DNA from: Burkholderia sp. L27(2015)
Lineage (GTDB): Bacteria > Pseudomonadota > Gammaproteobacteria > Burkholderiales > Burkholderiaceae
NCBI RefSeq assembly: GCF_009765705.1
Contig: NZ_LMUX01000021.1
Coordinates: forward strand, 758,312 to 822,311
Direction of reading: 5' to 3'
DNA length: 64,000 nucleotides
Below are positions 29,210-37,175 of this stretch, piece after piece; the stretch's first letter is position 1, and every line of letters begins with the position of its first letter. Below the pieces are notes generated by a model that saw only the letters and a program-made list of their open reading frames with translations, was not told the DNA's origin and ran no database searches. The translations under genes were made by a program, and so were the position numbers.

Positions 29210-29407
29210 ATGAGCGCTGTAAAAGAAGATGCAGTGATTGCGGTCGCTGCAAGCGAGCTGCCCGTTTATTGTCCGAACCCTAAAATGGCGCGCTGGAGTT
29301 CGCATCCGCGTGTTTTCATCGACGTCACGCACGGCGAGGCGCGCTGCCCGTATTGCGGCACGCGCTATAAGCTGCGTGAAGGTGAAGTCATCAAGGGTCA
29401 TCACTGA
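29210..29407 (+). CDS. Small zinc-finger (CHCC) domain protein
   Basis: A 65-residue protein of the zf-CHCC type, related to the zinc-binding NDUFS6 family. Candidate ligands are Cys in VYCPNP, His in SSHPRVF, and the pair CPYCGTRY near residue 50. The start at 29210 (MSAVKEDAV) lies 11 bases after the ilvE stop. It is commonly found between ilvE and waaF in Burkholderiaceae, as I recall. Its job is not known; a metal-binding accessory role is the most one can infer. Confidence 0.85.
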   Translation: MSAVKEDAVIAVAASELPVYCPNPKMARWSSHPRVFIDVTHGEARCPYCGTRYKLREGEVIKGHH

Positions 29408-29453
29408 CCCTGCCGCACCGGGTCCCGCAGGACAAACCCGGTGCTCGTTGTTC

Positions 29454-29487
29454 GCGGCCCGCAGCATCTGCACGCGGGCCGCTTTTC
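29454..29487 (+). terminator. Rho-independent terminator after ilvE and the zinc-finger gene
   Basis: A perfect 9-bp stem (GCGGCCCGC 29454-29462, GCGGGCCGC 29474-29482) with an 11-base loop is followed by TTTTCGTTT. Confidence 0.7.
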
Positions 29488-29539
29488 GTTTGCCGGCCCC
29501 GCCGCTCTAGCCACTTTACCCTGCCCGCCTGCGTTGAAC

Positions 29540-29585
29540 CGGCGGGTCGATGCGGGCTATTTCGGCGGGTCGATATTGACTATTT
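29540..29585. repeat. 23-bp direct repeat, two copies, before waaF
   Basis: Units at 29540-29562 and 29563-29585 both start CGGCGGGTCGAT and end CTATTT. They lie just ahead of the waaF start, in the region where promoter and ribosome site should be. Confidence 0.6.
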
Positions 29586-29600
29586 CGGATCTACACACTG

Positions 29601-30623
29601 ATGCGTCGAGTGCTCGTGATTGCACCGAACTGGATCGGTGATGCGCTGATGGCGCAGCCGCTCTTTGCGCTGCTGAAAAAACTCCACCCCCGCGTCGTGA
29701 TCGACGCGGTCGCTCCTGCCTGGGTTGCCCCGGTGCTCGAGCGCATGCCGGAAATCAACCAGGTCTTTGCGACCGGGCTCGGGCATAAAAAGCTGCAACT
29801 GTGGCACCGCTGGGCATTGGCCAGCGATGTGCGCGACGGCAATTACGACGCGGCTTACGTGTTGCCCAATTCGCTCAAATCCGCGCTGATTCCCTGGCTT
29901 GCCGGCATACGTTTGCGCATCGGCTATCTGGGCGAACACCGCTACGGCTTGCTCAACGTGCGCCACGCCAATCCGCCGCGTGACGAACGCCCGTCGATGT
30001 CGCGCCATTACGCCGCGCTCGCCTATACGCCAGGCGCCGAGTTGTCCGACGAGATTCCGGTGCCGCGCCTGGACAGCGACCTGAACGAAGCGGCGCGCGT
30101 CTCCAACCGCTTCACGCTCGATACCCGCGTGCCGCTGGTGGTGTTTTGCCCGGGCGCCGAATATGGCCCGGCCAAACGCTGGCCGCCCGAGCACTTTGCA
30201 GCGCTTGCGCATATGATCCGACGCGCCTTTCCTTATGCGCAAATCGTCGCACTCGGTTCGCCCAAGGACGGCGCAGCGGCCCAGGCCATCGTCGATGCCG
30301 CGCCATTCGTGCGCAATCTGTGTGGCCAGACCGCACTGGGCGAAGCGTGTGCATTGATCTCGCTCGCCACCGTGGTGGTCACCAACGACTCAGGCCTGAT
30401 GCATGTGGCCGCCGCCTTGCGCCGCCCACTGGTCGCCTTGTACGGATCGAGCGATCCACGCCATACGCCGCCTTTGTCCGACACCGCACAGGTACAATGG
30501 CTGCACGTCGAATGCAGCCCGTGTTTCGCGCGCGAGTGCCCGCTGGGGCATTTCAAGTGCATGCGCGAACTGAGTCCGGATCAGGTTTTCGGCCCTCTGC
30601 GCGATATGCTGTCGCTGCGCTAG
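29601..30623 (+). CDS. waaF: Lipopolysaccharide heptosyltransferase II
   Basis: A 340-residue GT9 glycosyltransferase that adds the second heptose to the LPS inner core at the inner face of the cytoplasmic membrane. The start matches WaaF (RVLVIAPNWIGDALMAQPL), followed by YVLPNSLKSALIPWLAG, the nucleotide-sugar region FCPGAEYGPAKRWPPEHFA and TNDSGLMHVAAALRRPLVALYGSSDPRHTPP. Length is normal. An 11-bp tandem repeat follows the stop. Confidence 0.95.
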   Translation: MRRVLVIAPNWIGDALMAQPLFALLKKLHPRVVIDAVAPAWVAPVLERMPEINQVFATGLGHKKLQLWHRWALASDVRDGNYDAAYVLPNSLKSALIPWLAGIRLRIGYLGEHRYGLLNVRHANPPRDERPSMSRHYAALAYTPGAELSDEIPVPRLDSDLNEAARVSNRFTLDTRVPLVVFCPGAEYGPAKRWPPEHFAALAHMIRRAFPYAQIVALGSPKDGAAAQAIVDAAPFVRNLCGQTALGEACALISLATVVVTNDSGLMHVAAALRRPLVALYGSSDPRHTPPLSDTAQVQWLHVECSPCFARECPLGHFKCMRELSPDQVFGPLRDMLSLR

Positions 30624-30655
30624 GCGCGCTGCGCGGCCGGCGCCCCACCTGCGGC

Positions 30656-30699
30656 GGCCTCGTCTAGGCCTCGTCTAGGCCTCGTCTAGGCCTCGTTTA
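30656..30699. repeat. 11-bp tandem repeat (GGCCTCGTCTA) x4 downstream of waaF
   Basis: Three identical copies (30656-30666, 30667-30677, 30678-30688) and a variant fourth copy ending TTTA (30689-30699), 33 bases after the waaF stop. Confidence 0.8.
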
Positions 30700-30848
30700 A
30701 GCCGCGGCGGACCGCTTTGGAGAATGCCGGGCGCCGTAAAAGCAGTAAGATTGGACATAAGCGTTGCCCTCGCGCCATCGTCGCCAGGGCGATATCGGCC
30801 CAGCGGGCTCGCGCCCGCACCGCCTCACTTAGCCAGCAGACCCGTGCC

Positions 30849-31292
30849 ATGCCTCGTTTCGCCCGCCTGTTCGAAGCCGCCGCCGACACCTTGACGGCCT
30901 ACTACCAGTCGATCGCCGAAGGCAACATCGATAGCTTGATGAGCCTTTGGATAGACGAGGAGTTCGTCAGTTGCATACGCGCCGATGGCGCGCATCTGCA
31001 CGGTCTCGATGAAATCCGGGCCGGCTTTGCGAGCCGATTCGAGAATACGCGCGCCGCCATCGAAGCACTCGACATCCGCGTCTACGATAGCCTGGGCACC
31101 GTCGTGTATGCGATCGCCGAGGCGCATCGCACCGGCAATAGCACTACGGCCACCATGGTATTCGCCACGTATGTCATGGTGCATGACCGCGGCGAATGGC
31201 GCATTGCCCATATCCATGCCAGCCCGATGCCCGATGCCACCGCCGCACAATTCGCCGCGAAACTGCGTCATGGACTCGGACACCTGCATTAA
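30849..31292 (+). CDS. NTF2/SnoaL-like fold protein
   Basis: A 147-residue small protein. The helix-rich start AAADTLTAYYQSIAEGNIDSLMSLW followed by a beta region ending ATYVMVHDRGEWRIAHIHASP is the pattern of NTF2-like (DUF4440/SnoaL) proteins, which bind small hydrophobic ligands or act as enzymes. No catalytic residues can be assigned. The ATG at 30849 starts where the fold begins; the open frame runs further upstream without resemblance to anything. Its end overlaps the yheT-like gene by 23 bases. Confidence 0.8.
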   Translation: MPRFARLFEAAADTLTAYYQSIAEGNIDSLMSLWIDEEFVSCIRADGAHLHGLDEIRAGFASRFENTRAAIEALDIRVYDSLGTVVYAIAEAHRTGNSTTATMVFATYVMVHDRGEWRIAHIHASPMPDATAAQFAAKLRHGLGHLH

Positions 31293-32457
31293 TCGTCCGG
31301 CCTCGCAAACCTGCACGTCGGGTATAGCCGGCGAGGCGCCGGATAGCGGTGCCCGGCCACCGGGGGCGCCTTCGGGGGCGCCATTGGGACCGCCACCGCC
31401 CAGCACCTACCGGGCGCCGTTCTGGTTGCCCGAGCGCCACTTGCAAACCCTGGTTCCCGCGCTGCTGAGCCGCAAACCGCGTGTCACCTACCAGCGTGTG
31501 CGCTGGGCCACGCCCGACCACGATTTTATCGATCTGGACTGGCTCGCCCGGGCGCCTGCAGCCGACGACGCGCCATTGGTCGTGTTGTTTCATGGGCTTG
31601 AGGGCAGTGCGCAGAGCCACTATTCGCTAGCCCTGCTCCACGCGATCGAACAACGCGGCTGGCATGGCGTGGTACCGCACTTTCGCAGTTGCAGCGGCGA
31701 GATGAATCTCGCGCCGCGCTTCTATCACTCGGGCGATAGCACCGAAATCGACTGGATCTTGCGCACTGTGCAAGCGCTGCATCCGCGCCGGCCGTTGCTG
31801 GTCGCGGGCGTTTCGCTCGGTGGAAATGCGCTGCTGCGCTGGCTGGGCGAGCAAGGGCCGCAGGCAGGAATGGTGACGGCCGCAGTGTCCGCCTGCGCGC
31901 CGCTCGATCTGCGCGCCGGCGGTCAGGCGTTGTCGGCGGGGTTCAACCTGGTGTACACGCGCAACTTTCTAAGCACGCTGAAGCGGAAATCGCTGCTCAA
32001 GCTGGCGCAATTTCCCGGCCTGTTCGATCGCGCCGCCATGCTGGACGCACGCGATCTATACCAGTTCGACAATATCGTGACCGCACCGCTGCACGGTTAT
32101 CGCGACACCGACGACTATTGGTCGCGAGCATCCGCCAAACATGTGCTGCAAACGGTCACCGTCCCGACTCTCGTGCTGAACGCTCGCAACGATCCGTTCA
32201 TACCGGCGGCGTCGCTGCCGTCCGTCAAGGACGTGTCGGCGGCGATCACGCTGGAGCAACCTGCCAGCGGCGGTCATGTCGGGTTCATGTCCGGTCCGCT
32301 GCCCGGGCGCATCGACTGGCTGGCCGAACGCATACTGGATTTTTTTGCGGCTCACTTGCACGACGGCTTGAACCATCGCGTTGGCCATCGCTTGGACCAC
32401 CGAGTTGACCATAGTACGCAGACGCGCACAGACACGGCGAGCCCCCATCATGGATGA
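31270..32457 (+). CDS. yheT: Alpha/beta-hydrolase, YheT family
   Basis: A 395-residue putative esterase of unknown substrate. After an N-terminal Gly/Pro-rich stretch of about 50 residues the family pattern begins (APFWLPERHLQTLVPALL), with FHGLEGSAQSHY, the nucleophile elbow GVSLGGNALLRWL, acid in LNARNDPFIP and His in SGGHVGFM. The Gly/Pro-rich start and a C-terminal HRVGHRLDHRVDHS tail (12-bp repeat, 32367-32414) are extra; the usual length is nearer 320-340. The start at 31270 lies inside the preceding gene and a later non-ATG start cannot be excluded. Confidence 0.85.
   Translation: MDSDTCINRPASQTCTSGIAGEAPDSGARPPGAPSGAPLGPPPPSTYRAPFWLPERHLQTLVPALLSRKPRVTYQRVRWATPDHDFIDLDWLARAPAADDAPLVVLFHGLEGSAQSHYSLALLHAIEQRGWHGVVPHFRSCSGEMNLAPRFYHSGDSTEIDWILRTVQALHPRRPLLVAGVSLGGNALLRWLGEQGPQAGMVTAAVSACAPLDLRAGGQALSAGFNLVYTRNFLSTLKRKSLLKLAQFPGLFDRAAMLDARDLYQFDNIVTAPLHGYRDTDDYWSRASAKHVLQTVTVPTLVLNARNDPFIPAASLPSVKDVSAAITLEQPASGGHVGFMSGPLPGRIDWLAERILDFFAAHLHDGLNHRVGHRLDHRVDHSTQTRTDTASPHHG
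32367..32414 (+). repeat. 12-bp tandem repeat encoding the YheT C-terminal tail
   Basis: Four 12-bp units (CTTGAACCATCG, CGTTGGCCATCG, CTTGGACCACCG, AGTTGACCATAG) in frame near the end of the gene, encoding a His-rich tail. Confidence 0.7.
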
Positions 32458-33022
32458 CAGCGTCAAGCTGGCCCTGGCCAAGTGGCCCAACGTGCCGTCG
32501 TGCACCGGCTGGCTCGCGCTCGACAAGCGTGGCGCGTGGCGTATGCGCGATGAGGCGGCGCAGCAGGCCGGCACGCTCGGCACGCCGATCCGCCACGCCG
32601 CCTTGCTCGGTTTTATCAATCGCAACTACGCGGCCGATGCGCGGGGCTGCTGGTATTTTCAGAACGGCCCGCAACGCGTTTATATCGAACTGGCCTACAC
32701 GCCGTGGGTGCTACGGTTGCACGAACATGCAGGCACGCTCTCGCTCACCGATCAAGCCGATGCGCCGTTCGAACCCGACGCCGCATGGCTCGATGACGCG
32801 GGTGCGGTGTTGTTTTCGGACTCGGCTGGGCGCATCGCGCTGTTGCACGATCATGATCTCGATTTGTTCAGCGAGCACGCCCGCGTGCCCGAGCACGATG
32901 TTCCCGGAGCGTTTTTCTGGCGTGCTTCAAGCGCGCTCCCGCTCGAGCCGATTGCATCGCAGGAGGTAGCGCGACGGTTCGGCTTTGTCGCCAGCCCCGC
33001 GGCGCAACTGCCCCCTGCTTGA
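32450..33022 (+). CDS. Conserved protein of unknown function
   Basis: A 190-residue soluble protein with no signal peptide or membrane segment. I do not recognise a named domain. Notable stretches are [22 protein letters not shown] at the N terminus, [13 protein letters not shown], and [25 protein letters not shown] in the middle, all with many aromatic residues. Its start overlaps the yheT-like stop by eight bases and moaC follows 47 bases on, an arrangement I recall from other Burkholderia genomes. Translational coupling suggests a shared role with the hydrolase, but this is only inference. Confidence 0.8.
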   Translation: MDDSVKLALAKWPNVPSCTGWLALDKRGAWRMRDEAAQQAGTLGTPIRHAALLGFINRNYAADARGCWYFQNGPQRVYIELAYTPWVLRLHEHAGTLSLTDQADAPFEPDAAWLDDAGAVLFSDSAGRIALLHDHDLDLFSEHARVPEHDVPGAFFWRASSALPLEPIASQEVARRFGFVASPAAQLPPA

Positions 33023-33069
33023 TAAGATGCATCTCTCTCGTTTCTCTTCAGCGAACTGACTTCTGCCCT

Positions 33070-33597
33070 ATGCCCACCGATACTGAATTGCCGAATGAAT
33101 CGCATTCTGGCGCTACGCCTTTGACCCACTTCGACGCGGCGGGGCAGGCGCACATGGTCGATGTCGGCGGCAAAGCCTCGACCCGCCGAGTTGCCATTGC
33201 GAAGGGCAGCATACGGATGTTGCCGGCCACGCTCGAATTGATCCGCGGTGGCAATGCGAAAAAGGGCGATGTGCTGGGCATCGCGCGAATTGCGGCGATT
33301 CAGGCTTCGAAGCGTACGGCCGAACTGATTCCGCTGTGTCATCCGCTTGCGCTCACGCGAGTGGCCGTCGAGTTCGAATTGGACGATGCGCTGCCCGGCG
33401 TTCACTGTACGGTGCAGGCGGAAACCATAGGTCAGACGGGCGTTGAAATGGAAGCACTCACGGCGGTGCAAATCGGATTGCTGACGATTTACGATATGTG
33501 CAAGGCGGCCGATCGGGGGATGGTGATGACCGAAGTGCGGCTGGCGGAGAAGATCGGCGGCAAGTCCGGGCATTGGGTGGCGCCGCCCGAAGCCTGA
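33070..33597 (+). CDS. moaC: Cyclic pyranopterin monophosphate synthase
   Basis: A 175-residue enzyme of molybdenum cofactor synthesis, acting after MoaA to form cPMP. Motifs: [31 protein letters not shown], and [25 protein letters not shown]. The start at 33070 adds about 15 residues before the core compared with E. coli MoaC. A 40-bp imperfect direct repeat begins just before its stop codon. Confidence 0.95.
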   Translation: MPTDTELPNESHSGATPLTHFDAAGQAHMVDVGGKASTRRVAIAKGSIRMLPATLELIRGGNAKKGDVLGIARIAAIQASKRTAELIPLCHPLALTRVAVEFELDDALPGVHCTVQAETIGQTGVEMEALTAVQIGLLTIYDMCKAADRGMVMTEVRLAEKIGGKSGHWVAPPEA

Positions 33598-33663
33598 GTC
33601 GCTCGCCATCGACAAGCGCCCCTGGCCCGGAGCCCGAGTCGCTCGTCATCCACAGGGCTCCTG
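33586..33663. repeat. 40-bp imperfect direct repeat spanning the moaC stop
   Basis: CCCGAAGCCTGAGTCGCTCG at 33586 recurs as CCCGGAGCCCGAGTCGCTCG at 33626. The first 27 bases of the two units differ at four positions. The moaC stop codon lies inside the first unit. Confidence 0.65.
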
Positions 33664-33735
33664 CACCTCATGAACCTGGCGGCCCTGCTGCGCACTATGC
33701 GTGCGCCAAGCGCCCTAGGCGCGACCTCGCCGCGA

Positions 33736-34128
33736 TCATTGCTCGATAGTTCCAAGGAAACGGGCCCGCTCCGCCGTCATCTCGCGCACGCAATCGGTAC
33801 TGATGATATGCGCCATCGTTCCGCCATTCGGATCAAATTCGAAACCGCATTGAGCGCTCCTGTATGCCAGCCATGCACGCTGCGCCTTCATCAATGACTG
33901 CTTGCGCTCCGCCGACAGGATCGTCATCGCTTTCTTGTAGTTGCGATTGAGTACCGCGTCTTGCCGATCGATCTCCGCGCCGATGCATTGGACGGACGTC
34001 GCAGTGACACCTGCCGCGGCATCGAGGCATTTTTTGAACTGAGGCGTAGCGGGTGCTTCATCTGCGCGCGCTTGCGTCAGGGCACATGCAGCCAGGACAA
34101 AAAGACAAACTAGTGATTTATTATTCAT
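33736..34128 (-). CDS. Secreted LprI/DUF1311-like protein
   Basis: A 130-residue exported protein. Residues 1-22 are a signal peptide ending ARA. The body has the DUF1311 (lysozyme-inhibitor LprI-like) pattern: paired cysteines, LNRNYKKAMTILSAERKQSLMKAQRAWLAYR, and a C-terminal CVREMTAERARFL. Family members have been linked to lysozyme inhibition, but that activity is not implied for every copy. It is convergent with moaC. Confidence 0.82.
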   Translation of the reverse strand: MNNKSLVCLFVLAACALTQARADEAPATPQFKKCLDAAAGVTATSVQCIGAEIDRQDAVLNRNYKKAMTILSAERKQSLMKAQRAWLAYRSAQCGFEFDPNGGTMAHIISTDCVREMTAERARFLGTIEQ

Positions 34129-34269
34129 GGCGGCCCCGTCGATGATTAAGGATTCCTATTAAGTAATCTAATCCATCGAGGGCCCCGTTTCAAGTTTGCG
34201 TTAAAAATTCCCCTTTCTCTTTACCGTTCCCATTGGCCCTCGCCACTGCCGCCGCGGTCACCTCTACGA

Positions 34270-36981
34270 TTACCGCTGCCAAGGCGCTGCTTGATCGGCG
34301 TTTATCTTATATTTAACAAGTGCCGCGGCGTGCAACCCTGCATCGATTGCTGCGAGTGCCGCCACGGCGACATGGTATTTGTCGATCTCAAAGAAACGGC
34401 GCAAAGCGGAGCGCGTGTCGCTGCGACCGAAGCCGTCGGTGCCCAGCACTGTATAAGGGGCGTTGACGTACGACGCAATCAGTTGCGGATAAGCACGCAC
34501 ATAATCGGTGGCCGCAATGATCGGTGCATTGCCGGTAAGGCAGCGCTGCACGTGGCTCACCGCTCGAGATGTCGAAACCGTTCCCGGTGTCGTGCCAAAC
34601 AAAGCCTCGCGCTCGACCTCGCGTGCCTCACGTGCCAGCTCGGAAAAACTGGTAACGCTCCAGATCTCCGAGTGCACGCCCCAGTCGTTTGCCAGCAAGT
34701 CGGCCGCCGCAATCACCTCACGCAAGACCGCACCCGAACCCAGCAGCCGCACGCTTGCCGGTTGCGCCGATTGCGTCGAGTCATGGCCGTCGCCACCATC
34801 GCCGCGATTGCCGCGATTGCCGTAGAGATACATGCCCCGGATCACGTCGTCATGCTGCGCCGCTTCAAGCGCCGATTGCGCGTAGTTTTCGTTGGTGACA
34901 GTCAGATAATAGAATTCGTCGCGCTGCTCCTGCATCATGCGCCGCGCGCCGTGGTCGACGATTACCGCGGCTTCGCTGGCGAATGCCGGATCGTAGGCGC
35001 GACAATTCGGGATCGCAGCCGCCTGCACATGGCTGGATCCGTCCTGATGCTGCAAGCCTTCGCCGCCCAGTGTCGTACGTCCCGCCGTGGCGCCGATCAG
35101 GAAGCCCCGAGCGCGCTGGTCGGCTGCCGCCCAGATCAAATCGCCCACGCGCTGAAATCCGAACATCGAGTAGTAGATGTAGAACGGCAACATGGCGGTA
35201 CCGTGCACGCTATATGCGGTGGCCGCCGCCACCCACGACGAGATGGCGCCGGCCTCGGTTATCCCCTCTTCCAGCAATTGGCCGTTGCGCGCTTCCTTGT
35301 AGTACAGCATCGAGCCGGCGTCTTCCGGCTCGTACAACTGGCCCAGTGGCGAGTAGATTCCGACTTGGCGAAATAAGTTAGCCATCCCGAACGTACGCGC
35401 CTCGTCCGCGACGATCGGCACAATCCGTGGTCCCAGCACTTTGTCTTTCAGCAGATTGGTAAACAGCCGAACCACAGCGGTCGTGGTTGAAACTTCGCGT
35501 TCGTCGGGGGTGAGCGCAAACTGCGCGTAGCTCGCCAGCGGCGGAATCTCGACCGGGGTGGCCTGGCCGTTGCGCCGCGGCAGGTAACCGCCGAGCGCGG
35601 TGCGGCGCTCCTGCAGGTAACGCGCTTCGGGACTGTCTTCGGCCGGCTTGTAGAAACGCATTTCCGCCACTGCGGCATCGTCGAGCGGCAAGGCGAAGCG
35701 ATCGCGAAACGCTTTGAGCGCTTCGACGTCGAGTTTCTTTTGCTGGTGTGCGGTCATCCGCGATTCGCCGGCGAGCCCCATCCCATAACCCTTTTTGGTC
35801 TTGGCAAGAATGACGGTCGGACGGCCTTTGTGGTTTGCCGCGGCGCTGAAGGCGGCATGCAGCTTTTTGAAGTCGTGGCCACCGCGGCGCAGGCCATCGA
35901 TTTCGGCCGGCGTCATGTGCGAGACCAACGCCTGGAGCTCCGGGTCGAGATCGAAAAAATGGGCGCGGTTGTACTCGCCGTCATTGGCGCCCAGTGTCTG
36001 GTACTGACCATCCACGGTATTGGCGAAGCGCTGCAACAAGGCATGGTGGGTATCGCGCGCGAACAGCGGATCCCAGTCGGAGCCCCAGATCACCTTGATC
36101 ACGTTCCACCCTGCCCCGGAAAAAATCGACTCCAGCTCCTGGATGATCTGGCCATTGCCGCGTACCGGGCCGTCCAGCCGTTGCAGGTTGCAATTGATCA
36201 CGAAGGTCAGGTTATCGAGGTTTTCGCGGGCCGCCAGCGAGAGTCCGGCCAGCGACTCGGGCTCGTCCATTTCGCCGTCGCCAAATACGCCCCAGACATG
36301 CCGCGCTTCGGTACTCGCGATGCCGCGATGTTCAAGGTAGCGCAGAAAGCGCGCCTGATAGATTGCGCTGATCGGTCCCAGCCCCATCGACCCCGTCGGA
36401 AACTGCCAGAAATCGGGCATCAACCAGGGATGCGGGTACGAGCACAACCCACCGCCATCGACTTCCTGCCGATAGCGCGCCAGTTGGGACTCGCTCATGC
36501 GGCCTTCCATGAACGCTCGGGCGTACACGCCGGGCGCCGAGTGCGGTTGAAAATACACGAGGTCGCCGCGCTGTTGCTCGGTGTCGGCTTTGAAGAAGTG
36601 ATTAAAGCCCACTTCGAAGATTTCGGCGGCCGACGCATAGCTGGCAATGTGGCCACCAAGATCGCCATACGCGTGATTCGCGCGCGTCACCATGGCCAAG
36701 GCGTTCCAGCGAATCATCGAGGTGATGCGTTCCTCAAGCGCGAGGTTGCCCGGGTAAGGGGGCTGCTCTTCGAGCCGGATGGTATTTTGATAGAGCGAGT
36801 ACGGATGGACGTAGGCGCCAACGCCAAGATGATTGGCGTGTTCGGCCAGACGCTGCAGCAGGAATAGCGCGCGATCGGCTCCCTCGGCGCGGATTACGCC
36901 CTCCAGCGCAGACAGCCATTCGCTGGTTTCGCCGGCATCGGTTTCTTCGGGTGGGGTTTGCAGAGGGTAATGAGCTGACAT
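34270..36981 (-). CDS. Pyruvate dehydrogenase E1 component, homodimeric type (orphan paralogue)
   Basis: A 903-residue thiamine-diphosphate enzyme of the AceE family. The ThDP motif is clear (GDGEMDEPESLAG ... NLDNLTFVINCNLQRLDG), with DFWQFPTGSMGLGPISAIYQ, and the C-terminal domain is present. No E2 (aceF) or E3 (lpd) gene is near, so this may be a second E1 (MdeB-like) rather than the housekeeping subunit; the main aceEF operon would lie elsewhere. A Gly/Asn/Asp-rich insertion NRGNRGDGGDGHD near residue 730 replaces a short loop and is coded by 9-bp repeats (34786-34818). The start at 36981 has an AGGAG ribosome site. Confidence 0.9.
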   Translation of the reverse strand: MSAHYPLQTPPEETDAGETSEWLSALEGVIRAEGADRALFLLQRLAEHANHLGVGAYVHPYSLYQNTIRLEEQPPYPGNLALEERITSMIRWNALAMVTRANHAYGDLGGHIASYASAAEIFEVGFNHFFKADTEQQRGDLVYFQPHSAPGVYARAFMEGRMSESQLARYRQEVDGGGLCSYPHPWLMPDFWQFPTGSMGLGPISAIYQARFLRYLEHRGIASTEARHVWGVFGDGEMDEPESLAGLSLAARENLDNLTFVINCNLQRLDGPVRGNGQIIQELESIFSGAGWNVIKVIWGSDWDPLFARDTHHALLQRFANTVDGQYQTLGANDGEYNRAHFFDLDPELQALVSHMTPAEIDGLRRGGHDFKKLHAAFSAAANHKGRPTVILAKTKKGYGMGLAGESRMTAHQQKKLDVEALKAFRDRFALPLDDAAVAEMRFYKPAEDSPEARYLQERRTALGGYLPRRNGQATPVEIPPLASYAQFALTPDEREVSTTTAVVRLFTNLLKDKVLGPRIVPIVADEARTFGMANLFRQVGIYSPLGQLYEPEDAGSMLYYKEARNGQLLEEGITEAGAISSWVAAATAYSVHGTAMLPFYIYYSMFGFQRVGDLIWAAADQRARGFLIGATAGRTTLGGEGLQHQDGSSHVQAAAIPNCRAYDPAFASEAAVIVDHGARRMMQEQRDEFYYLTVTNENYAQSALEAAQHDDVIRGMYLYGNRGNRGDGGDGHDSTQSAQPASVRLLGSGAVLREVIAAADLLANDWGVHSEIWSVTSFSELAREAREVEREALFGTTPGTVSTSRAVSHVQRCLTGNAPIIAATDYVRAYPQLIASYVNAPYTVLGTDGFGRSDTRSALRRFFEIDKYHVAVAALAAIDAGLHAAALVKYKINADQAAPWQR

Positions 36982-37175
36982 TTCGACGTCTCCTGGACAA
37001 CACGCTGTTCCCATTATTTTAAGAACGCGGGGCTGGCATGAGGTGCTTATTTGCAGGTCGAATCGGTACCATCACAGCAGGAGGTGCGGCTTTCCCGAGT
37101 TTAACCGGCATCGCGTGCTGTTGTGCGGACCAGCGCCAAGCGCGCCGCTAAAGCGCGGGACTGGCGACGCAAAAT

